DNA of 64,000 nucleotides from Cercis canadensis (lineage: Eukaryota > Streptophyta > Magnoliopsida > Fabales > Fabaceae). Numbering within the stretch: position 1 is the first letter of the stretch; each line of letters starts with the position of its first letter. Of the stretch, positions 33,290 through 45,449 are shown piece after piece. The notes under the pieces were generated by a model. That model saw only the letters and a program-made list of their open reading frames with translations. It was not told the origin of the DNA and did not search any database. A program made the translations under genes and the position numbers. Location of the stretch: positions 1 through 64,000 of the forward strand of contig QAOA01008705.1 of assembly GCA_003255065.1 (NCBI GenBank). Direction: 5' to 3'.

Positions 33290-34110
33290 TTACAGATAAT
33301 TAATTGTTCTGGAATAGACTAATGACTCATTTTTTTTAGAGATATTTGCAACAATACTAATTTTTTACCGTGGGTCTCACCGAAACCCCTCAATTAGAGA
33401 GAGAGTAACGCTACTCCTATTAGTAAGGGTGGCTTAATGTTCACCTAATGTGAGACTTTGGTTAGTGTGGGGAATGACCCTCTTCTCCTGTATTTTAAAT
33501 TGGAATTATGAAGACTTTAGAAAATTAGTGATATTTTCACATTTTCTTAGACTCATTTTTTACTTGCATATTTGATGGTATTTGAGCTTAACTAAATTTA
33601 TTAAAATTTAAACGGAAGGTGCTATTATCTTTTTGTTCAAGTTAATTTTTTTTGTTTACATTATTTACATCTAAGAAATGTAACACTATCATTTCTTACA
33701 CTCAAAGCCCTAAAGCTTGTCTTATCCTCTTTCCTTTTTACACCATTTTCATCCGTCTATCCTCTTCTCAACTCACTTTTTATTCCACTAAGTTTTAATT
33801 AGGCTGACTTTAACGTTTTATATATAATTAAAAGCTCACTTTTCCATCATACCATATTTCATTATACAACTTAGCTTTTTATTATATTAAAGCAGGAACT
33901 TAAATTAATTTTTTTGTTTTTTAGGTAAAAGTTTAGAATGAGAGGAAGCTACCAATTTTTAAGGTTAGGAGCATGTTACAAGCCTCAATGAGAATTTATA
34001 GTTATACTTACAGATTGTCAATCAAAGAAAACTACTTGCAATAAGATTTGAACCTAAGCTCTTATAAGCGAAGTACTTTGATCGTTATCAGCTGAACCAT
34101 ATTCTAAAAC
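33290..34110. other. No gene; partial third relative of the duplication
   Basis: 33719-33915 resembles 32253-32410 (TTTTTATTCCACTAAGTTTT, GCAGGAACTTAAATTAA), so this part of the duplication lies left of copy 2 rather than inside it, indicating rearrangement. The remainder has no recognised feature. Confidence 0.5.
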
Positions 34111-35534
34111 AGATGAGAGAAAGCCACAGAGCTCAAGCATAATTGAAACAGGGTTCCTTCTCCTTTGACACCTTCTATACTAATTTGCTTACAACAGATA
34201 GTAAATCTAAAATGAAGTCATTTTTTTTATATGAAATTAATGAAATCAGTTATATCAACTAAAAAATAGCAGGCAGGGAGAAACTAATCAAAGAATAAAT
34301 TAAACCAGGATTTGGAACGAAAATCAAAGATAGTGAACCAGCACAAAGCATGAATTCATAAACAAAAATCAGTCATGTCACCTTCAAATGACAGACACCA
34401 GTAGAGCAAATTTTTTTGTTCACTACTCTTAGAAGCACACGGAAAATTACACTAAAGTAGAAGATAGAACTTTTTTTGGGATTGTTTGAGATTTCAAGGA
34501 AAGAAAACACAGAGCAAAGAAAGTGTGATTCAATTGCAATAATGAAACAACTCAGCAGAAATCTGAAAGCAGAGTGAGCTTGGAAAAATGCAGAACTTGT
34601 ATAATATCAATATGTTCAACTTCCTTTATGAATAAGATGGTTTCCTGGGGGTCGTTTTGTGAATGACATTGTCGTTTGCTTTTCCTTCTCCATTATGAGT
34701 TAGGGAATCTCTGCTTGTATTCACTTGGAATGACTTTATTGCCAGCCAGTACACATCCATGGAGCCATGCCTCTTTACTTTTCCTAGCAATTGGAAATTA
34801 ATCTAGAAAAGTACACGTCAAGACCAAGAAGCATGCGGTGCTAATTTAATGAAAAAAATCTCGAAGCACTATAAATGGAGTCAATGTCAGTGAAAGTAGT
34901 AAAAAATATCACACTATCATGCAACCAAATGTATGGCAGTGAAAGAATTAGAAAACAAGGATAAACAATCATGCAATTATGTATTAAAAAATTAGAAAAC
35001 TCTAGATGACTAGAGAATGAGTATGACAGTGAAAGAAGTCTATAGTAGACTTTATAAGCTGAATGTAAAGTGAGTTTCTCCGTATAGAGGGACTACACCC
35101 TCATATACTAGGGAACTCCCCCAAATGTATTAACACTTATAAACTATGTCAATATTTATGTAATAGCAATCAACTAAATTATTTGTCAAAATCTAAGTAA
35201 GAAAAAATATAATGACATTATTAAAAGGCTTAATTGCAATTTTGGTCATTCTATTTTGATAAAACGAACAATTTAGTTCCCTATTTTAAAAATGAATTAT
35301 TTGGTCCATCTATTTTCATAAAATGAGCAATTTTGGTCTCTCTGTTAATATATCGTTAAAAACTTAATAGAAAATATTGATGTGACATTTAAAAATTAAT
35401 GTTGTATTACAAATTAACAATTTAAATGCATGTGATATGCACATGACTTTTTAAATACCAAAATAAACCCTTACAAGAAGAATAAGTAAGTTTTTTTTAT
35501 TTATTTAATATATATATATAGAATGTATGGAGTG

Positions 35535-35571
<37 letters not shown>

Positions 35572-35888
35572 AAAAAAAGTAACCAAAAAAAAAATGTTTT
35601 TTAATGGATAACTTGTGAATGTATCCAACCCAAATCAAATCTAAGCATAACTGTTTTGGTTATCTTTAAATGGTAGCCAAGCAAACAATTTTTGCCGACA
35701 GTGTTAGAAATTATAATTCATGCTTGACATGGGGTTTTAGCTTTTTAGGCCTTTTTTTAAATTTTTTGTTTTGAATTTTGTTTTTTTTTCAATTGATTTG
35801 TTGTTTGGGAAAAGATTTGTCTCTTCAATCATTTTCTTTTTGTTTTAAATGCATATGCAGATTTTTAAGTAGTAATTTTAAGTTGAAG

Positions 35889-35926
<38 letters not shown>

Positions 35927-36235
35927 CTAGTTAATATTGTTGTAAGGGTTAATTTTGATATTTAAAGAGTCGTGTATATGTCACATGCATTTAAATTGTT
36001 AATTTAAAATAAAAAATAATATTTTTTTAATATCACATCAATATTTTTCATTAAGTTTTTAACGGTATACTAACAGATAAACCAAATAATCCATTTTTAA
36101 AATAGGGGAACCAAATCGTTAGTTTTACCAAAACAATTATTTCATTTAACACAATTTATAAAATATTATAACTCCACAAAAAGGTATAAAGTATTATAGA
36201 TTTCAATAATAAAGGTTTAAACTTTAAATTCGATC
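34111..36235. repeat. Duplicated non-coding segment, copy 2
   Basis: Diverged copy of 30732-32665. It lacks the plastid insert and the 310-bp stretch after it, and has its own insertion at about 35227-36136. Confidence 0.75.
35227..36136. mobile_element. MULE-like element with long inverted repeats
   Basis: Left part (GGCTTAATTGCAATTTTGG ... CGTTAAAAACTTAATAG) and right part in reverse (TTGTTTTGGTAAAACTAACG ... CGTTAAAAACTTAATG) form long imperfect inverted repeats of about 150-170 bp; the right one has an internal deletion. Between them are (TA)n tracts (about 35539-35570 and 35893-35922) and no ORF. Copy 1 of the surrounding duplication lacks it (TTATTAAAATTAGCATTATTTC near 32560). An exact 9-bp target duplication was not found. 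Confidence 0.7.
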
Positions 36236-37156
36236 TATTGTCCATGTAAAATTCAAATTATATAACAATGCAGGTTTTCTTAAATAAAAATTCAAATCTC
36301 ATTTAGAACAATTTCCATACATAATAAACAAATATAAAAGGAGACTATGAGAAAGTGAAGTTCCATAATTAGATTTTGCTAAATATATTTGATAACCCCC
36401 TAAAAAATATCTCAAATATTTAATTCCAAATTTTAACAATTTTTCTCTAAAGCTCATACTCCCTCAAGAAAATATCAGCCTATTATTTCATCATATAAAA
36501 TACTATAGCATAATTTTATTATCTGATTTTCTAATCCTCACGTAGTATTTTAATGCCTCTACTCATTTTGGAAATATGGTTTTAAATACTTTCTGCAAAA
36601 AAAAAAAATTGCATTAATTGTCACCCTCTAAGGTGTGTTTTTAGATGGTGTATTTGTAGAGGGTAAAGTAATTTTTGGAGGTAATTAAAATGAAAATTTT
36701 GATATACTTTCTTTGTGTTATTAATTAATTGGAGAATTTTGAAAATCCTGAGGTAATTTTTTTAGTCATTTGGAGTAAAAAAATGTGTTATTTTAAATCC
36801 CACTAGAAGATGTAGAATTTGTAAAATCCCCCCAGGCTCGATCTTTCTCTGCCTCGACCACACAGAACATACAATAACCACACACACATCTAACTTGTTA
36901 ATTACATTTCTACGAAAATGTAACCCAAACTATTTATCCAATTAATAAATAGTCAAGTTGTGTAAGGCTATAAGCACTAAGCACCAATTCTCTTCAAAGC
37001 TACACAAATATCTATTATACTACTTTGTGTGTTAGTTTATGATTTTTGCTTTGAAGGGTAAAACTTAGACTCTGTATTCATGTTTCTATTATTTAAAAAA
37101 AAAAAAAAAAGGCAACTCTTGGACTGAAAAAGCTGTAACCAAAATAAGGAATGGTT
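36236..37156. other. AT-rich spacer, no gene
   Basis: No ORF with features and no recognised repeat ends. Confidence 0.5.
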
Positions 37157-37715
37157 GCTTTTATCATTGGTCATTGAGCTATCATAGGGCTGTTGCCATT
37201 GTATTCATGTTGGATCACGCAAAAACAAAGCTATTTAAAGGGGTATAATAGTCATTGTCACAGATTTCCTCTCCAAACTCTCCAATTTGGAGGAACATGG
37301 AAATTGAACAAAAAAAGACTCCGGGAGTTACAACTAATCCACCAGTTTCCTTTCCTTTCTTAAGTTAAATCTCTCAAACAAGTGAGAGGGGAGTTTTATT
37401 CCTCTCCTCTCCTTTCCTTTTCCNGCTTTTATCATTGGTCATTGAGCTATCATAGGGCTGTTGCCATTGTGTTCATGTTGGATCACGCAAAAACAAAGCC
37501 ATTTAAAGGGGTATAATAGTCATTGTCACAGATTTCCTCTCCAAACTCTCCAATTTAGAGGAACATGGAAATTGAACAAAAAAAGACTCCGGGAGTTACA
37601 ACTAATCCACCAGTTTCCTTTCCTTTCTTAAGTTAAATCTCTCAAACAAGTGAGAGGGGAGTTTTATTCCTCTCCTCTCCTTTCCTTTTCCCCCAAAAGT
37701 AACTCCCAAACAGAC
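37157..37715. mobile_element. Harbinger-like terminal fragment, duplicated at an N
   Basis: Right end AACTCCCAAACAGAC and the block AAAGGGGTATAATAGTCATTG ... CTCTCCAA match the ends of the elements at 14457-18285 and 47080. The copies 37157-37423 and 37425-37691 are near-identical and meet at a single N (37424), so probably only one is real. The opposite end of this element was not found. Confidence 0.7.
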
Positions 37716-40600
37716 ACCTACTCTCTTTAGCTCCCAGACACTACGCTCAATCCCCATTCTTAATTTTCTTCATCACAGATGATTTATGCGCTCTATCATT
37801 TACAAAGCATAGACCCAACTTGAACTGGAGCTCACACAGCAAGTGAAAAGCCAAACCTGAAGATTAGAGATGGAGATGATGAGTGGAGATTCTTAGGACT
37901 TCAACAAATCTTCCATAAGTTTCTATTCAACCATAATCCCACACTAGCAGGGGAAGAACAAGTCAGTTTCAAACAGAGTAATAATTAGAAGATTATTATC
38001 AGATACACAGCTTTGTATTATACTGGTTTACTAATAGTCAAATAATTTATATGTGAAAGCATGCCAGACTAGTTTTTACAGGAAAAAGGGACAAACTGAG
38101 ACAGTAAAAGGGTAAGCAACAAAGAACAGAAAAACTAAGACATTGCAATTGGCTTATAAGAATAGGGAAATTGATCTGAGAAGTGCCCAAATTTTTCTTA
38201 GCCTCAGCATAGGTTCCAAATATGATACATAGCTTCATTCATTGTCCCTTAAGACAACCACACATGGGCACCTAAAGCCAATTACACATTTCAGGGAAAC
38301 TCAAGGATACATCAGATATTTTGTTGATCCTTTTATAATTAAGATAGCAAGGACAAAGCAAACTCATTGATAGACAACTCATTCAGGAATAATAAAGAGA
38401 CAGAAACACAGGGTGTCTTTAGGGAATAATGAATAAGATTAGAGTATGTTTACCCTTCCATATCACAATAATAAGTCACACGAGCAGTTCTATAAGAATA
38501 TAGAAAATATTATGTTTAGGAAGAAAATTCATATATGACATAAAACAGGACTCAATACTGGAACAAAAACAGTATTGAAGGAGTAGTAGAAGCCCTTCAG
38601 GTAGCCTAGACTAGCAGAAAGATACACATCCTGACACAATAAAAGAAACATTAAGAAAAATTAGCTGTTCAGTGTTTTCATGCCCTAGATATCCTGTTCT
38701 AAATAATTGACTGTAATCAAGATAGATGCCAGTAATAATTGACTTCATAATAATCTGGATCTTCCACCCTTCTTGAAAAATGGAATAGATAGCAACATAT
38801 GCCATCTTGTCTTCTTTTGTTTATTTATTTTATGTTTCAAAATTTAAGTAGGATGCCACAATTAGGCCCAGCAGCAAACAGATGATCTGGCAAGAAGAAC
38901 ATAGATCCCAGATTGTATCAGATATATAATCCAGCAGATAGAAAGGCAGAATGTGAATTAGAACATCCTTCCTAAAGCATTGCCAGTGTTAGTAACAACA
39001 ATTTCAACTTTCAACTTTCTATATCATCTAGCAACATCCATATCATGTTGTATCAATTCATATTGTTTAGTAATTTTCATTTCAAATAAGTAGCATGACC
39101 ATGATACAAACACAAGACATCACCACAAACCAGATAGGGAAAAAAAAATGCAGAGGGATGGAATTATAGAAAACAAAAAAGTTCAAATAGCATGCCTATT
39201 TCTCTTGAAATGTGATGGGAAGTGTGAGATTCTCAAGGTGGATGAGACCAGTAATAAAGGTATATGATGTACCTGCTATAGTTTGTTTGCTTGTCTTTCG
39301 GTTCTACATCTGCAGACAAAATTAAAAAAGTTTCTCCCAAATGGAAGAAAGCACTATAGACTATAGTGTTTGATGATTTAAAAAAAATAAAATAAAAATA
39401 AAAAAAAGAACAACGGAGGGGAGACAGAGAGATATAAGAAGACATTTCACTCCAATAGTTCAGAGAAAATAAAGCAAGAAATCAAAAGTTGAGAGAAATA
39501 ATTGGAGGTAAAGATTAAAAAAAAAAACGAATAAAAACCAACTCTAAGCACTATCTTTTCCAAACCAGTTTAAACATATTAATAACTAATTTCTAAAATT
39601 ATAAATGACTACCAAATACATGCAAGTTTAAAGCTTATCTACTTTTTGAGTTTGGCCAAGACCCCCAAGTCCGAGCCTATATAATTTAAAGCAAATTCAA
39701 AGAGTGTCTTGTGCATGTAAATAGACCTTCTGCAAATGAACATCACTTTACAACATCATTTAATAAAGGAATACAATCCCAGTAAGAAGCAACATCATTT
39801 GTAGCAGGAACAATATAACAGAGAAAGGTAAACGACTGTCTCACCAAATTACATGTGAAAGAAGGAAGGGTCAAAACTACAAGATCTTAGATTTAACTGA
39901 AACTTCAAATTTAAGCTTGTTAAATTCACAACAACATTATCATATTTCCCTAATCAATTGAATAAGATGCTAATGCTTCTCAACTATACAAGGTGAAAAA
40001 GCAATGTGCCAACATCATTGAATATGCCAATTATACAAGCCAACAAAGCAATATGGCTCTCAATTTTACAAGGCGACAAAGCACCCAAAGGAGACAAATA
40101 ACAAGCAAAACAAGGCATTGCAGCCTCTTGAAACAAAAGCAATAAAGTCATCACTTATAATCCATATCTCTGTCAGTAGAGCACAATATCATAGAACTAT
40201 GAAATTAAATTAACTAGAATACTCAGTAAACTCAAAAGATAGATTAAACACTGATACTGCTCCCATAATTTAAATAAAGTAGAAGAACAGATACCCATGG
40301 ATAAATAGCATTTTGCAAACAGCCTTCTACCTGCAGGGCAATCATATATACTAATGTAAGGATATATGTATCATCAGATGCAAGGGAGACCTACCTTATT
40401 ATTCACATTGCAAAATTTCAGTGATAGATTCAGATTTCCATTTATAGCACATTATTTTGTCTCTTAAAGCCAGAAACAGAAACTCAAATCAGAAGAGTAA
40501 TTAAGCTAAATCAATAAAAAAATAAATAAAATTAATAGGCATAAGTTTAAACCCAAACTCAAGATACTTTCAATCATTCTCAACCTAGAAAGAAAAATGA
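37716..40600. other. No recognisable coding sequence
   Basis: AT-rich with many short ORFs lacking family features. It could be introns or UTR of a minus-strand transcript starting near 40820, but no coding exon was found. Confidence 0.45.
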
Positions 40601-40651
40601 ATTAGGACCACCTAAACTTCAAACAAAAGGGTTGAAAGTTAGAAAACTTAC

Positions 40652-40820
40652 CCAGAAATTCTAAGAACTGTTGTGGTTGGATTGCAGCTGCTGGAGTCGG
40701 TGGGGGAGTAAGGTAGCAGCACAGTGGAGAGAAATTCGAAAAACTCCATCTGAATCTAGAGAGACTCCGACGGGACTTAAATTTAGATCTGGAGGACTTA
40801 TATGTAATTTGTGACAATAT
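40652..40820 (-). other. Possible first exon of an unidentified minus-strand transcript
   Basis: GC-richer sequence in an AT-rich stretch. On the minus strand it ends at a good donor (TTCTGG/GTAAGT at 40651). It encodes either a short peptide from an ATG near 40750 (MEFFEFLSTVLLPYSPTDSS) or a Ser/Pro-rich stretch in another frame. No homology recognised. It could be a 5' UTR exon. Confidence 0.3.
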
Positions 40821-41049
40821 AGGGTACGTTCTTCCATTCAGAGAATTGTCAACCAAAATGAATTCAATTCTGAGCAAATCCTACCACTTTTGCTAGAATT
40901 TGTAAATCAGAAAATATAATAGAAAGTATGATTTGCAAATGAATTGAATTCTTGAACAAAAATGTTCTGGAGAAACTAAGTTATAGAATTCATTTGCAAA
41001 TTAATTCAATTCTAGAAACATAGGTGTTCGAAACACATAAGATTCTTGA

Positions 41050-42262
41050 TATACAACAATAACAAAGTGGTTACAATGTTCAAAAAGAGGATATGCACAA
41101 GTAAGTTATTCAAGTTAGGATAGTCAGAGATTCTTGATATACACAGCTTCTGTGGATTGAGTAGTTCTATTTGATGATTAAGAAGCAACTACGTATGATT
41201 CTGATATTATCTAGAACTAAATATTTGAATACTCTTATTGTATTTGTCATCTGTCACCAAAATATGTTCTTCCAATCTAATAAACCGAAAGCTGAAATTC
41301 AAAACATAATGACCACCATTTGTTTGGTAACAAGAAACAACTTTATGAAAGGAAAGAGTGTACACATCAATCATACATCTGCGGGAAATAAAACATGTAA
41401 TAAGAAAAACTGTGAGAACAAGACTCTACAAGCAGAAACACACAAATATACACCAATGCAAATCCAAAAACTTAAGCAATTAAGTCATGTGGCTGTCCCA
41501 GTTAGTAACTCATGCTTCCATGACCACTTTCTAAACACTCTGATTTCCTTTTCTTAATGCAAGCCACAGTTAGCATCAAACAAGGATCCTGCTTCCTGAG
41601 GTGACAAACTTGACCATAGGTGCATTGAGAGGATAGCAAAATGCACATAATGACCACTTGAGAGAACCAAATCCTCAAAAAATTGGTATATCTTGTGTAT
41701 AGAGAGCAAGGGAGTTTTCATTCCCACTCTAGTTTCTTGATTTGTTCATAATATTGTGAGATCGTTTCCAACTTCTCTCAATTTCTTTTTCAAACATACT
41801 TAATTGCCACTGAAGACATAGTGAGCCTAAGTGTTAGACATACAACTAATGCAATCAAGGGTATAAATGTCAACACCAATAACTGGTTCAAGAGGCACGT
41901 GAGCTCCAAGTAGTAGAAGATAATAGGAAGTCTCTATTTTACCGATTTATATATTATTTGTGAACATGCAACTAAAAGTGAATCTCAACTGAAACATAAG
42001 GGACAAAAAATGTTTTTGATATATCCCATATCATCATAAATGTGACATTGACAGGAAATAAATTATAAATTCTTCATAATGACATTTTTAAGTTTAGAGC
42101 CTTTATTCTCCAATGGCAATTGGGAGAACTATAAGCAAACAATTTTGCCACCACTTTGGTCTCATCTCTTTATTATGAACGAAAGAAATATAACAGCTTT
42201 CTCTAATTTTCTACCACCAAAAATTCTTTTGACCAAACTGTTCAAAAAGGCTAGAGAACTTC
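41050..42262. other. Intergenic; no recognisable gene
   Basis: 3' flank of the NDUFAF6-like gene. The preceding 40.83-41.04 kb contains repeated AATTCAATT/GATTTGCAAAT motifs that resemble 54.55-54.77 kb and may be a MITE family. Confidence 0.4.
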
Positions 42263-43174
42263 TCAGTATTTCCCCCTCCATGAACACCACTTTAGTTTAA
42301 GCTGATACCACAATGGTGGTATTCCCAAAACCCCTTGGGTTAGCCTTGTATCAAATACATCAAATTGTGCCCGACTTAGGGAATCCAAGATAACCTGGGC
42401 TGGCACTGCTGGCAAAAGCACTGGAAGAGCCTCAGCAGGCACACTTTCAGCTAACTTCCGAGCCTTTTGTAAGTGTGCATTTGCTACCGATGCAATTTCA
42501 AAAACTGCATCACAAAGGCCCTCACGGGAATCCAAATGTATCTCTTCTCGACCTCCCTGCTTAACTAATAGCCCATGCTTGGATGCCACTTTAGTTGGTA
42601 TGTAAGAAAAATGGTGGTTGCGACTAGCATGATATGGTAATGATTTAAGGAGCAAAAGAATGCCACTTGCCTTACCAATATGTGATGCTGCATGATCAGC
42701 TGCAGTGGACCTGATGCCACCTGCTTGAAGTGTCAAGTACAACATAGTTGATACTGTGTCCTCAGCATATTTCTCCAACTCCTCCACAGTACCTAGCGTG
42801 TCAGTAACCTCTCTTCTTGCATCATTGATCCTAGCTTCAACAGATCTTTTTAACCATATCTTACTTAATTTGGTCTCAGCTATCACGGATGAGAGAGCCT
42901 GTGCCGTTGGGTGTTCAATCAATTTATTGGCATAGATTTTGTCTATGGCTTCCTGCCACCATAAAAGCCGCATAAGACCAATCCTGGGATCAGAAGCCAC
43001 ATCCATAGCTCTAGCTGTTTCAACATTCAAGGCACGGAGTGCAAATGCAGCCTTCCGCAGAGCTGGAGGGAGTTCAAGAAGGCAAAGATAGTGATGATAA
43101 TCATAGCTTCGCACTTGTTGCACACAATAGGAGAAAGCAGCTCGTAAGTTACTAGATGCAGAAGCACCATTCAT
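42263..43174 (-). CDS. NDUFAF6-like complex I assembly factor (squalene/phytoene synthase fold)
   Basis: 303-residue protein starting MNGASASSNLRAAFSYCVQQ, in a single uninterrupted exon. Blocks YDYHHYLCLLELPPALRKAA, RIGLMRLLWWQEAID, EKYAEDTVSTMLYLTLQAGG, DHAASHIGKASGILLLLKSL and GVLGIPPLWYQLKLKW match the plant homologue of NADH dehydrogenase complex I assembly factor 6, a member of the squalene/phytoene synthase-like superfamily. In animals NDUFAF6 is needed in mitochondria for assembly of the ND1 part of complex I; the same role in plants is inferred. The length is near that of relatives. An acceptor (CTGCAG) lies 20 bases upstream of the ATG, so a 5' UTR exon precedes it. No disruption is visible; it is one of the two intact genes here. 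Confidence 0.92.
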   Translation of the reverse strand: MNGASASSNLRAAFSYCVQQVRSYDYHHYLCLLELPPALRKAAFALRALNVETARAMDVASDPRIGLMRLLWWQEAIDKIYANKLIEHPTAQALSSVIAETKLSKIWLKRSVEARINDARREVTDTLGTVEELEKYAEDTVSTMLYLTLQAGGIRSTAADHAASHIGKASGILLLLKSLPYHASRNHHFSYIPTKVASKHGLLVKQGGREEIHLDSREGLCDAVFEIASVANAHLQKARKLAESVPAEALPVLLPAVPAQVILDSLSRAQFDVFDTRLTQGVLGIPPLWYQLKLKWCSWRGKY

Positions 43175-43193
43175 TAAATCGTCACCTGGGTTC

Positions 43194-44869
43194 CTGCAGA
43201 TACAAGCTACATTGATGACTACACTATAAATAAGCTAAAGTAAGAGACACAACACAGAAATAATATTGATGGTAAATTAAATATAAAGAGGAAACTGGTT
43301 CCTTCCATGATAAAACCATGTGCAGGATTTGTTTTTGATTGTCTCTAGAATTCAAGATAAGTTATATGGAGAACAAAAACACAGAAGGAAACAACCGCCT
43401 TTAGATTTGTTTAACTATCACTGGCTTTAATTAGCAGCAAGCACCAAAGCACAAGAGAGCACTATAAGCAGGAGTCTTTGTATGTATTGTGTTAAACCTC
43501 TACCTTTTTTTGGTGATAAAATAAGAATTTATTAGTGTGTGCAGACAGCCATTACAGGGCAAGAATGATACACTAAGCATGCAGATACACATTTGAGCAA
43601 CCAGAAACCACTTCAACAAAAACAAAGAAGTCAAGTAGCAAAAACAGCTTATCATAAATACAGCCCCTTCTGTTTACAAAATAAACTTCTCTTCTCAGCC
43701 GAAAAGGTTACTACAAAGACAGCTTATACTAGTGCACATGAGAACTAAAAATAAGACTAAGAATTTCTAATGCACATCGAAACCCAAAAATGTAAATATC
43801 TTGTGGACATGGAAAAAGAATTTCACTTTTGCACTTATTCCGATATTCATATAACAGGAGTTTTTATTAGTGCCCTTAGTTCCTAAGCATGTTAAAAGAG
43901 ATTTTCCATAATGCACTTGGTTTCTAGCATGTCACAATGAATTTTCCTAATGCAGACAACCTTTGAGAAGGAAAAAGAGCTTTTCTACCGCAAATAAAAC
44001 TACTGATGCAAAAAGAATTGTTTTATAACATGTAAACAGACTTCTAAGAATGCAAACCCTTCTTAACAATGAAAAGAAAAAGTGCAAGAATGCAACAGGA
44101 CTGCTAAACATATGAACGAATCTACTGAGAGTGCAAATGGAACTAAATATGTAAGAAACACTTTCCGAAAATGTAAACAAAGAATAAATATGCTAAAACA
44201 TGACCCAAACAAAAGATTGGAAATGCTGTCCATCATATTTTTCAACCTTTATCCCTATTAAAAATCAAAACGGTTAACTAAAAGACTTTATTAATGCATG
44301 CCCCGATCAGGGACAAATTCACCCAAACGGCCTATGACTGAGTGATATCCTCAGGGCTTATGGTTCCATGTTCAAACCCAAAGCTGAAGTCAAAAGTACC
44401 CAAAAAAAAAAATCACCCTAACTCCATGGGATTCATTTTGGCATATGCTAACTTCAAATCACATCTATTGCGAAGCCAAGGACTCCTTATTACACTAAAT
44501 AATCAACAAAAGAATCACATTATAAATGTTAGACGTGGACATCTAACAGCTAAACTCAATAGAAAGAAACCCATATAGATTTTATTTTATTGTTTTGCTA
44601 TGTGCGAGGAGGGATGTGGGATTGAACTCACGACATGGGTGAACCAGGGTCAACCCACAATCAATTTAAACAAAGAACTAGGCAAGAACATACAATCCCA
44701 CATCAAATCCCACAGAAAAATGTGCTCATTCCTATTAATCTGTCATGTGAAAAGGCACAGTATCGAAAATAAGAGGAAACCAAAGAATTCAATACATTCA
44801 TTGATCAAATCAAGCAAATAAAATAGATAAATCAGAGATGTAAAGAGCTTTTAGTTATACCTTCGATTG
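43194..44869 (-). other. 5' UTR intron of the NDUFAF6-like gene
   Basis: From the acceptor at 43194 back to a likely donor near 44860-44880 (AGAG/GTATC or GAAG/GTATA). Contains repeats of AATGC-AAC/TTCT-type short motifs (43.8-44.2 kb) and a SINE. Confidence 0.45.
44329..44412 (+). mobile_element. Short tRNA-derived SINE with target-site duplication
   Basis: Starts GGCCTATGACTGAGTGATA, has a B-box-like GGTTCCATGTTCAAACCC and ends in an A-run (44402-44412). Flanked by TCACCCAAAC (44319-44328) and TCACCCTAAC (44413-44422), a 10-bp target duplication with one mismatch. Confidence 0.65.
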
Positions 44870-45231
44870 ATACCTCTAGTCAATTAGCGCAAACTCTGTG
44901 CTGAATTGGAAAGCTTCACAATTTGAACCCGAACAAAGGTGAAGTGGATCGTACTAAGTCTACTTTGTCTGAGCTTNATAATCAACAAAAGAATCATATT
45001 ATAAATGTTAGACGTGGACATCTAACAGCTAAACTCAAAGAATTCAATACATTCATTGATCAAATCAAGCAAATAAAATAGATAAATCAGAGATGTAAAG
45101 AGCTTTTAGTTATACCTTCGATTGATACCTCTAGTCAATTAGCGCAAACTCTGTGCTGAATTGGAAAGCTTCACAATTTGAACCCGAACAAAGGTGAAGT
45201 GGATCGTACTAAGTCTACTTTGTCTGAGCTT
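44499..45231. repeat. Direct duplication flanking the single N at 44977, with a 224-bp indel
   Basis: 44978-45231 repeats 44499-44559 joined directly to 44784-44976; the 224 bp at 44560-44783 are absent from the second copy, with CAA microhomology at the joint. This looks like two haplotypes of one locus placed side by side, differing by an indel. Confidence 0.78.
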
Positions 45232-45400
45232 CAACGATGGCTCCTCGAACTAGATTGAAGAACAAACGGTTCCAGGATGGGGCTTCGGTCCTGAGTTTTG
45301 GTTTCCTCGGAGTCAGCCCTCTGAAGTGGGTGTTGATGCTGGGTTGACGGCGGCGAGGCAATGAACTCCTACGAGTGGAGACTGGAGAGAACTCTAACGG
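44870..45400 (-). promoter_or_regulatory. Probable 5' UTR exon and promoter of the NDUFAF6-like gene
   Basis: GC-richer sequence (45230-45400) followed on the minus strand by a putative donor. Partly duplicated by the N-flanking artefact, so exon length is uncertain. The duplication also duplicates the exon end. Confidence 0.4.
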
Positions 45401-45449
45401 GTGTCGGGTCCAAATGGAGTTTCAGGGTATCCAGCATGGGATTGAGAAA

